From Cladocopium goreaui (taxonomy: Eukaryota > Sar > Dinophyceae > Suessiales > Symbiodiniaceae), in assembly GCA_947184155.2 (NCBI GenBank), contig CAMXCT020003768.1:454032-518031 (forward strand): DNA of 64,000 nt, read 5' to 3'. The notes under the pieces were generated by a model, which searched no databases, was not told the origin of the DNA, and worked only from the letters and a program-made list of their open reading frames with translations. How positions within the stretch are numbered: the stretch's first letter is position 1; every line of letters starts with the position of its first letter. A program made the translations under genes and the position numbers. Below are positions 57,701-64,000 of the stretch, piece after piece.

Positions 57701-59608
57701 AGCTTTGACAACGAATATTTATGATTTCAAACATAATCAAACTATGACTGTGACTGTGACTATACACGACAGTTAAACAGCTTATCTCGTCACATTAGGT
57801 GCAAGTGTTGGGGCTACAGGAAGAATTCCGCAGTAGATCGCTGGCTGCAGTGACGTGGCAAGAACTATGCTCTGGTGTCATCAAACATGGTTTGCCAGAA
57901 AATCCACCGGAAAAGTTCGATGGTCTTCCTAGAAACCTCCATGGCTCGATTGTGGATTTTCCAGCTTGGCATGTTTGATGACACCGGAAGTACATCCATT
58001 TATATCTTCTATCCATATCCCATAATGGTCTCTATTATAAACCACATATATATATATATAAAAACAGATGAAACCAGTGGGATGGCCATGGGGCACCCAT
58101 CTTTACCGCCTCTAGCAGGGCCAGGGTGTTCTCCCATTCGCCCGCAGCTTCACAGGCAGAGATGGCGCTGTTGTAGCTGATCAAATCGGGCGCCGCCTCG
58201 AAGACTCCAGTGCCATGCGGTGCCCCAAAATGGGAGGGGCCCCCAGTGATCGCACAGGCCCAATACAGCTTCAAACAAGTTGAAGATAAAACTGGATTAA
58301 CAACACAAAAAAAACAATTGCTGGTTACAACATCAGAAATAAATATATTCAAGAACTCTCGGAGGATTGTCATGGCCAGGTATTGACATACTCCGGGCTG
58401 GCCATGAAATACCACCAAGCTACCCTCCTCATCCAACATGGCAGGCTGGGGAATCCCTCAAAAATAAAAATTTTAATGGTAACATCATAGAAAATCAGGG
58501 GGAAAATCCTCTAGAAATTGAAGTTTTTTATAGGACCTTTCCATTGCCATCTTTGATTGCCGGAGGATGCCATGCTTCCTCCCCAACATAGCCAGGCCAG
58601 TGGCCGATCATCATGCCGTTCATGTCCATTATCAACATTCATAGTCATTCATGATTTTGAGCTGGGAGCTGCAACACAGCTCCCTCATGTTCCGTAAATC
58701 ACAATTTCTGTTGATGGTTTGCCTCCCATCTTTGCTGGTGATTTCAATTCTGACCCCCCTTCAAAAGAAACATGCTGGATCCTCATCCCGACTAGCAGGG
58801 AGAAAAACATATGTGTTGTATACACCAGAGAAAATAGAATATGGCAATTTCAAAAACACACCACTAAAATGGGAATATCTTTGAAAAATCACATATATCT
58901 CATATGACATTATAGTATATATATATATGAGATATTAAATTATATTATGTTATATTAAATTATATTTTATTGTATTATATTATATTTGATTAAATTAGTT
59001 AAATTCAATTAAATTATATTAAATTATATGATATGATATTATGATATATTAAATTAAATTAAATTATATTATGTTATATTATGTAATATTATGTTATATT
59101 ATATTATATTACGTTATGTTAAATTAAATTATATTATATTATATTATATCAAATTAATTAATATTTTATTATATTATTTCAAACTAAATTAAATTATATT
59201 TTATATTAAAGGATATTTTAAATTATGTTAAATTATATTATATTACATTTTATTGAATTATATTATATTAAATTAAATTATATATTATATTATAATATAT
59301 TATATATTAACTTATATTAAATTATATTATATTATATTTTTATTTTTATTTTTTAAAAAACATATTAAGTTAAATTCAATTAAATTATATTATATTAAAT
59401 TAAATTACATTATATTAAATTAAATTAAATTATATTATATTAAATTATGTTAAATTATATTAAATTATATTGTTTTATGTACATTTCATTATTACAGATG
59501 TCTGTGTGAACCTCCCAAGCCCCCACTGGTCACCTGGATCTGCGGCATCTCTGACAGCAGCACTGTAGCCAGCTGCCAGCAAGCCGCGCGTGCCAGGCAG
59601 CTGATGAC
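49567..59608 (-). CDS. Pentatricopeptide-repeat (PPR) protein gene, partial
   Basis: Gene-level entry. Eight minus-strand exons (59608 down to 49567) join in one frame for ~207 residues and form about five to six consecutive ~35-residue PPR motifs. Examples are PDLISYNSAISACEAAGEW, PDVICYSGVISACAKG, HPDLVALNSALGAYKG, PDVVSFCTAISCC and SSAMSCLVARD, each followed by a W..A..LL second helix. PPR proteins bind single-stranded RNA in plastids or mitochondria for processing, editing or translation. The family is greatly expanded in dinoflagellates. The start, any transit peptide and the end were not found, so the protein is longer than shown. Introns total ~9.4 kb and hold several repeats. Target RNA cannot be predicted. 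Confidence 0.88.
49827..49914 (-). CDS. PPR exon 7
   Basis: Encodes AEVWPKALQLLTMRSLHARL then AQDVFGCLV, helix B of one motif and the start of the next. Acceptor AAG|G, donor GA (GAGGGT). Confidence 0.78.
50585..50683 (-). CDS. PPR exon 6
   Basis: 33 codons, GPRWQMAISTLSSLPTLRLM then PDVVSFCTAISCC, nearly one whole motif. Acceptor CAG|G, donor GTACCT. Confidence 0.87.
50700..51305. other. Intron sequence, no exon seen
   Basis: Part of the 2.1-kb intron. Short TATA/TGTA run at ~50880-50940. Nothing else recognised. Confidence 0.45.
51310..51985. repeat. (GAT)n trinucleotide array
   Basis: About 670 bp of GAT/GAC triplets with GGT and AAT variants. Poly-Asp and poly-Met/Ile frames are artefacts. 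Inverse orientation to the ATC array at 4 kb. Intron of the PPR gene. Confidence 0.92.
52592..52700. mobile_element. MITE-like element, GGTTTCYTA family, copy 1
   Basis: Ends GGAGGTCTCCTACAATGGGG and, in reverse, AGGGTTTCTTAAAATGGGGG. Starts 72 bp beyond the donor of PPR exon 5. Confidence 0.55.
52772..52820 (-). CDS. PPR exon 5
   Basis: 49 bp encoding MHPDLVALNSALGAYK. Acceptor GAG|G, donor GC (GCTCGC). In phase with both neighbours. Confidence 0.82.
53062..53110 (-). CDS. PPR exon 4
   Basis: 49 bp encoding FWRLTIMLLERLSAQ, helix B of a motif. Acceptor CAG|G, donor GA (GACTCG). Without it the motif begun in exon 3 would be 12 residues short. Confidence 0.78.
53610..54125. repeat. Degenerate AATCAATG minisatellite
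   Basis: About 500 bp of 8-bp units AATCAATG with frequent GTG, ACG and AAG variants (CAACGAATCAATGAATC). PPR intron. Confidence 0.9.
54126..54500. repeat. Diverged ~90-105 bp tandem repeats
   Basis: Four copies of a module with AATGCAAACCGAGCTCTYGC, CACAGTCTGG, CATTTTGCC and CTTCCAAAAGTGCTC. PPR intron. Confidence 0.75.
54501..55100. other. Intron sequence
   Basis: AT-rich microsatellites around 54810 and 54950. A plus-strand CAG|GTGACCTGG...CGCATATGA stretch (54664-54722) could be read as an end exon but has no support. Confidence 0.35.
55101..55640. other. GC-rich open segment, origin unknown
   Basis: About 500 bp of GC-rich sequence open in several frames on both strands (162 codons minus, up to 86 plus). 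No motif recognised. The sequence style suggests an old retroelement fragment within the PPR intron, but that is inference. Confidence 0.3.
55629..55644 (+). other. Possible relic of the dinoflagellate spliced leader
   Basis: GCCATTTTGGCTTGAG matches 14 of the last 16 bases of the known leader (which ends GCCATTTTGGCTCAAG). A single short match, possibly by chance. Confidence 0.2.
55980..56075. mobile_element. MITE-like element, GGTTTCYTA family, copy 2
   Basis: Ends GAGGTTTCCTACAATGG and, in reverse, TTGGTTTCTTAAGATGGGG. Starts about 60 bp beyond the donor of PPR exon 3, a position like that of copy 1. Confidence 0.55.
56136..56205 (-). CDS. PPR exon 3
   Basis: Encodes ALEAAELQPDVICYSGVISA then CAK. 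Acceptor CAG|G. Donor AAAG|GTGGTG was chosen over a later GTGCGC because it alone gives a full-length motif with exon 4. Confidence 0.83.
56765..57567. repeat. ~800-bp near-perfect inverted repeat (foldback)
   Basis: Left arm 56765-57124, right arm 57182-57567, spacer ~57 bp. The arms mirror each other from TATTAAATTTCACGAGCTCC through CACCAAAAAACTTAAGCG, repeated CGGTCGGAAA boxes, CGGAAATGC and TCGCTCGGCAAAAAA. The right arm has small insertions. No open frame of note. Sits in the intron between PPR exons 2 and 3. Confidence 0.9.
57871..57996. mobile_element. MITE-like element with GGTGTCATCAAACATG ends
   Basis: Inverted termini TGGTGTCATCAAACATG and CATGTTTGATGACACCG about 125 bp apart. 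Intronic, no coding capacity. Confidence 0.65.
58107..58196 (-). CDS. PPR exon 2
   Basis: 30 codons, AAPDLISYNSAISACEAAGE then WENTLALLEA, one motif. Acceptor GAG|G, donor GTAAAG. Confidence 0.9.
58905..59485. repeat. AT-rich ATATTAAATT minisatellite
   Basis: About 580 bp of 5-10 bp units mixing TTATA, TTAAA and TATAT. PPR intron. Confidence 0.9.
59534..59608 (-). CDS. PPR exon 1 (first recognised)
   Basis: Encodes VISCLARAACWQLATVLLSE then MPQIQ, the second half of a motif, so an upstream exon must exist. Acceptor AAG|G, donor GTGACC. Confidence 0.78.
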
Positions 59609-59860
59609 CTTCGTGGTGATATGTAAAAATTACATAACTTGACCAACAGTCAACTAGTACTTGTTGGTCAAGTTGTGCAATTTTTTACGTGTATATATAT
59701 ATATATACATGTCAGCTATTATTAGCGATTGGTCAACTATTACTTGTTGGTGATATGAATGGGGTTCTATTAATAGTTACAAGTAATACGTAACCAACAA
59801 CTATAATAGCTAAGTTGGTTTGCAACTATAGTAAAATAAAGAACGAGCAATAGAATAAAC

Positions 59861-59979
59861 TCCCTCTGGTAATTTGTCACATAGCTACTGAAAATGGCAC
59901 ATTTAGTTCGTTGATTTACCGAACTTAAAGATTGTGATTTTCCATAGCTAACTGTTAGTTTACCAGTTTACCAGAGGGA
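59861..59979. mobile_element. MITE-like element, CCCTCTGGTAA family, complete
   Basis: CCCTCTGGTAA at the left, TTACCAGAGGG at the right, ~119 bp, with ATTTTCCATAGCTAAC inside as in the copy at 43.4 kb. Confidence 0.7.
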
Positions 59980-60320
59980 AAATTAAAATTAATAGTTCTA
60001 TAGCAAAATTGGTTTGTAACTCCAATTTCACTAGGGTCTATGATGCATATATCGAACTAGTTAATGAACTCATGGGGGTTGTAAACCAACTTATAATGGG
60101 TGTCACCACCCTGTGGGTAGATCATCGAACAAAATGGGAAACCCAATTCGTAGCTCCTTGGCTCCCCGTGCCTAGTAGGGAATATAAATACCACTAGCTC
60201 CGAACCGCTCCCTTCTAATCACTGGATTTTCGCACTTTCGCATTTAGTCCCAGCGTTTGGGTGTGTAGGAAATCAGAATTTCGTATTCCCAACACTTCTA
60301 TACACTGCGATGCCAAAAAA
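59980..60320. other. Spacer at the 3' end of the retroelement ORF
   Basis: No gene. On the minus strand this would be the element's 3' untranslated region. No clear poly-A tail or tandem terminal repeat is visible. Confidence 0.4.
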
Positions 60321-63300
60321 CTATTCGAGAGGGAATGTTCTGACTGCGTTTCTGATCAACTTGGCACGTTGCAAGAAAGGAACTTCAAGATCAGGTGGCC
60401 AGGCTGGAAATTCGGAATTCACTTTCGGATGATCCAGGACTCTGTTGAGCTTGCGGTTATGACCAGTAGATGTATTGAAATAGTTGAACAAGGTGGCTTG
60501 AACTTCATTAGGGTAGCACAGTTTGGGTCTCGTGGCAAATCCCTTTGCAGTGGCACTGGAGCCGAGTGCACTTAATGACTTGGCTTTGCTGGTAAGGCGT
60601 GATGGTATTACCTTGTGAGGTACAACTTTGTGTAACCAAGACAAACACTTGGCCCAAACCATCATTTGATCACCCAGAGTACGTGTACATGTATCGGCCA
60701 AGTTCTCAATATCTTCCAGGATATAGCATGGTGCCGTATGCTGATCCCGCTCCCTTTTGGTAAAAACGTTTCGAGGAACGATGGAGTTTGTCAAAATTCT
60801 GTAATCCATGTAGAGCTCTAGCATAGATATGTCAGATTGCAAAGGACAGTCAAGCTCAGGCCATTCCAAACGTCGCGCCCATTGCATGATCCGCCATAGA
60901 AATATAGGCCCCCATGGAAAAGCCAAAAACTGATGTCTGGTAAAAGAGATATCACTAGATTGCAACTGACAACTGACAGTAAGGTTTGGATGGTCAGGAT
61001 TAAAGTGATTATCTCTGTGGCGTTCTTTCTGTTGCGTGGCTGAAGCTCTGATACATCTGTCGCTTGAGGCTGCAATAAACTGAAACAATTCCGCAACATC
61101 TGCACGTTGTTGGGCTACTTGGGCATGCATACCTTCAAGCCTTTTATATACGGATTTGTGCTCAACCATTATAACATTTTTGGCTTTCTTGTCAACCCAG
61201 TCGTTGGACCATGTCTTCCATCGCTCAACTGGATCAGTAACTCGATCCAGGCATGCATGTGCCTTGACTTTACAGATTGAGATTCTGCGATCTGAATGCC
61301 CGTCAAAGTGCTGTGAAATGCATTTCCACAACTGCATGGAACCCTTGAGATCATGTTTGCATGGTCGTTGATTAATCAGATCATCCAACAAGTCAACAAC
61401 AGTCTGACAGTCAGAAAAAAATTGTACATGATACCAACCATTAAGTGCAAGAAGAACGGCATTGAGTTCGCCTGTAAAGCTGTTCTGTTCCACACCGGGG
61501 ACAATTTGGCAAGCATTACAAACTGGTGTGTAGGCATGTTGTAGCATTTCCACTGCCGCACTTGCTGCAATGGAAAGCTCCGGTACATCATTGAAAAAAG
61601 CTGTGCCATCCGTAAAGACATAGTGGTCGTTATGGTCATTGGTTGGCACTTTGAAAATCGGCAAGTGATTTGTAACTCCTCCAATGATTTCTGACACATC
61701 CGGAATAGGGGGTGCCAGGCCAAAATGCCATGATGTCTCTTTCCAGTTTCTCTGGATTCTTGTTATGGTTTCTTCCTTTGGTCTCAAGTCAGTGAGTTTG
61801 GGGCAATGGAATACCCTGTGTTGCCTGGAGTCCTCAGCACCACAAAGTACACACTTATTTTCGACCCCCGAAAGAAACTTGCAAAGGAAGTCATTGGTAA
61901 TGTGCCTCCCTGTCTGATAAATGGCAACAAGTGATCTATGATAATAGGTGAGTTTATCAATGGCTTTTCGATTGCCCTTCCAATCAAAGGAGCTCATATC
62001 AAAGTACTTTCTTTGGATTCTGGTGGTCATGATGTGTGATATCCAGGCCATTTGCAAAAGGTTCTTGAGTGCCTTCGATGAGATGGACATCCAATGGCAT
62101 CTGCGGTTAGCGACCTGAATGACCCCATCTGATTCTTCAAATCTGCATCCAATTTGCAGAGCAGAGGCAACCAATGCTGCAACTGGTCCTGGTCCCTTTA
62201 ATTTCCTTTGATCTTCTTGCAGCTCCCTACATTTTTGGTGAAGGGTTTGAGCCTGCAAGGGAAAAAGACGGCTAAAACGTTTCCACAACTGAAAGCGCAA
62301 GAACAAAAGTTTGAACTCCGGATCAAAGGAAGGATCAATGGCATTACAAGCAAGATAGCTATTCGACCCTGACCCTCCACATTGAATTGCCGCAGCGGTA
62401 GTGGCACGCAAGGCATGGATATCCTGTGGCGCAATTTGTTGGAAGGGTCCTGCATATGCCACACATGCGTGGCCTGCCGAGGCTGCAATGGCTTTTTTCA
62501 TACCTTTTGGAATCTTGGCTTGCTTTATTACCTGGAGTCTATTTTTGGCTTTACCAATTCTTGTTTTTATGGTCTTTTTGGATTGTCTTTTGGTGTAATT
62601 TTGTTGCATTCCGAGGTCATGTGCACTATGAACCAAAGGAATTTTGACATCGTTGACCTGTAGGCTAGCGCATTGGGCCCTTAAGGCAGCAGTTGTGGCC
62701 CATGACCAGCTTTTCTTAGGTGCAATCTTCATTTTAAGAGTTCTAGTGACATCCCGGAGTGCGTCCAAACTTCTTTGCAAGTCTTCGCAGTTTTGGGCAC
62801 ATACACTCCAATTGTCAGCGAAAAACGCACATTGTGCACAGGGCGCATTTTCGGAAATCATGGCATGTGCCAATATGCTAATCGCAAGCATAGAGGGTAT
62901 GGCAAAACCACAACCTTCGATGATACCTGTTGTCGTACCCTGTGGGTCTGAGGTACTTTGCGCAATCTCAAAAATTCTCAACATTTGGCGCATCATTGCA
63001 CGGAAAGCGTTGATGATGTTGTCTGGTACCCCAAGTCTAGAAAGTGTTTTCAACAGAGCGCCACGTGGAACAGTGTTATAACACTTCATTAGATCTATTA
63101 CAATGCCCCCCAGCGGGATAGATTCTCTATGAGCATCTTCAATTTTGGAAGCAATCAAAAGTGCAATCATGTCTGACGACACTCGCTTGCAAACACCAGC
63201 AATCTCTGGAGGAATTGTGGAGCTGATATATTTGGTAACCTGCTTACCCCTTATGTGACCCCAGAGACGATATATCTTTGCCATGATGGTTACCGGCCTA

Positions 63301-64000
63301 ATGTCAAATGGTGTTTTGGCATCAGTACATTTTGGCAAGCATATGGTTTTGGCAAGAATCCATTTCTGTGGCCACAGTCCTTGTTGTTCGATCAACCTCA
63401 AAATAATTGCCAACATCTCAAGAAGACACTCCGGTAATTTGCGCAAATCCAAAGTGCTGAACCCATCTGAGCCACGGCTGCTCGAAATTTTGGTACATCT
63501 TAAGGCTTGGCGGATATCTTGAGCATCAATTGGGGGCATACTTGCAACCTGGTGTTGCGGAATCCTCCCTACAAGTTGACACATTGCATCCGGCACACGG
63601 TCTAACTCATCCTCGGCATCTCTCTGAAAGAAACCGTTCCATGCTTGAAAAAGTTGACGGTGCATCTCATCTGGACTGGCATGTGTGAGTTCTTGCTCAA
63701 CCACAAGTTGATTAGGCTCATAGTAAAGCAAATGGACTTCACGGTCTAGGAAGATTCCCTGTTGACCAATCTGGGTGATCCTTGCAATTTGGGTCTGAAA
63801 GGTGATAGGCAAATTAGGATCAAACTTTGACACATTGTCGCAAGCAAGATACTTTTTACCCTCTTTGGGCCAAGCAACTCTTGTGACTTTGGTCTGGAAT
63901 TTGCTTTTTATGGAGGTAAGCGGTGACAAATCGCTGGTTTTCACTTTTCCAAAAGCAATTTTTCCACCATGTTTCCAATCTTCGCAAAGTTCAATTTTTT
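60321..64000 (-). CDS. Non-LTR (LINE-type) retrotransposon ORF2: reverse transcriptase, zinc knuckle, RNase H; 5' end outside window
   Basis: Open for the whole 3.68 kb; the frame continues past the right edge, so the N-terminus (probably an endonuclease) is missing. Numbering from the GTG at 63944: RT ~150-470, with SSSRGSDGFS, DIRPVTIMAKIYRLWG, motif A IDLMKCYNTVPR (~281), motif B QGTTTGIIEG and motif C FADNW (~373). Motif C has Asn where YxDD has the second Asp. A C-x2-C-x7-H-x4-C knuckle (CVLCGAEDSRQHRVFHC) is at ~700. RNase H is at ~770-930, with TDGT, GELNAVLLAL, FSDCQT and KAHACLD keeping the D-E-D-D set. About 270 residues of unknown role follow. The enzyme would copy its RNA at a nicked target site. 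An uninterrupted frame of this length suggests a young copy. Confidence 0.9.
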   Translation of the reverse strand, partial: KIELCEDWKHGGKIAFGKVKTSDLSPLTSIKSKFQTKVTRVAWPKEGKKYLACDNVSKFDPNLPITFQTQIARITQIGQQGIFLDREVHLLYYEPNQLVVEQELTHASPDEMHRQLFQAWNGFFQRDAEDELDRVPDAMCQLVGRIPQHQVASMPPIDAQDIRQALRCTKISSSRGSDGFSTLDLRKLPECLLEMLAIILRLIEQQGLWPQKWILAKTICLPKCTDAKTPFDIRPVTIMAKIYRLWGHIRGKQVTKYISSTIPPEIAGVCKRVSSDMIALLIASKIEDAHRESIPLGGIVIDLMKCYNTVPRGALLKTLSRLGVPDNIINAFRAMMRQMLRIFEIAQSTSDPQGTTTGIIEGCGFAIPSMLAISILAHAMISENAPCAQCAFFADNWSVCAQNCEDLQRSLDALRDVTRTLKMKIAPKKSWSWATTAALRAQCASLQVNDVKIPLVHSAHDLGMQQNYTKRQSKKTIKTRIGKAKNRLQVIKQAKIPKGMKKAIAASAGHACVAYAGPFQQIAPQDIHALRATTAAAIQCGGSGSNSYLACNAIDPSFDPEFKLLFLRFQLWKRFSRLFPLQAQTLHQKCRELQEDQRKLKGPGPVAALVASALQIGCRFEESDGVIQVANRRCHWMSISSKALKNLLQMAWISHIMTTRIQRKYFDMSSFDWKGNRKAIDKLTYYHRSLVAIYQTGRHITNDFLCKFLSGVENKCVLCGAEDSRQHRVFHCPKLTDLRPKEETITRIQRNWKETSWHFGLAPPIPDVSEIIGGVTNHLPIFKVPTNDHNDHYVFTDGTAFFNDVPELSIAASAAVEMLQHAYTPVCNACQIVPGVEQNSFTGELNAVLLALNGWYHVQFFSDCQTVVDLLDDLINQRPCKHDLKGSMQLWKCISQHFDGHSDRRISICKVKAHACLDRVTDPVERWKTWSNDWVDKKAKNVIMVEHKSVYKRLEGMHAQVAQQRADVAELFQFIAASSDRCIRASATQQKERHRDNHFNPDHPNLTVSCQLQSSDISFTRHQFLAFPWGPIFLWRIMQWARRLEWPELDCPLQSDISMLELYMDYRILTNSIVPRNVFTKRERDQHTAPCYILEDIENLADTCTRTLGDQMMVWAKCLSWLHKVVPHKVIPSRLTSKAKSLSALGSSATAKGFATRPKLCYPNEVQATLFNYFNTSTGHNRKLNRVLDHPKVNSEFPAWPPDLEVPFLQRAKLIRNAVRTFPLE

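Overview
The window looks like nuclear DNA of a dinoflagellate. The evidence is a TTTAGGG-derived satellite, dense micro- and minisatellites, Ty1/copia and LINE-type retroelements, and two genes split into many very short exons. Their introns begin with GT, GC or GA and end in AG|G. The exon structures show single-domain voltage-gated channel, EF-hand and pentatricopeptide (PPR) families that are strongly expanded in dinoflagellates. The species cannot be fixed from the sequence. No bacterial operon, tRNA, rRNA or CRISPR array was seen.

Layout. 1-5.2 kb: degenerate TTTAGGG satellite, GATA arrays, a 105-bp tandem repeat and an ATC array. 5.18-12.91 kb: a decayed Ty1/copia LTR retrotransposon on the minus strand with both LTRs present. 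13-22 kb: mostly satellites, namely a 16-bp minisatellite, several ~100-bp families, TGC/TGT arrays and a ~4.5-kb macrosatellite of 157-204 bp units carrying CAG runs, plus one probable terminal exon at 13.4 kb. 22-26.3 kb: weak exon candidates, a short inverted-repeat element and a ~160-bp satellite. 27.06-42.4 kb: a minus-strand voltage-gated cation channel gene. Sixteen exons can be placed and fifteen junctions keep frame; introns hold MITE-like elements and simple repeats. 44.8-48.8 kb: an inverted-repeat-bounded block containing six ~565-bp tandem units. 49.57-59.6 kb: a minus-strand PPR gene, eight exons placed in phase, with an intronic ~800-bp foldback, an AATCAATG array and a GAT array. 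60.3-64 kb: a minus-strand non-LTR retrotransposon ORF (reverse transcriptase, zinc knuckle, RNase H) running off the right edge.

Every recognisable gene and retroelement is on the minus strand, as expected of dinoflagellate unidirectional gene blocks. The channel and PPR genes are unrelated in function. The channel would conduct cations under voltage control, with EF-hands as a likely Ca2+ sensor. The PPR protein would bind organellar RNA. Exon boundaries were deduced by eye from frame, family motifs and splice dinucleotides, and have not been checked against transcripts.
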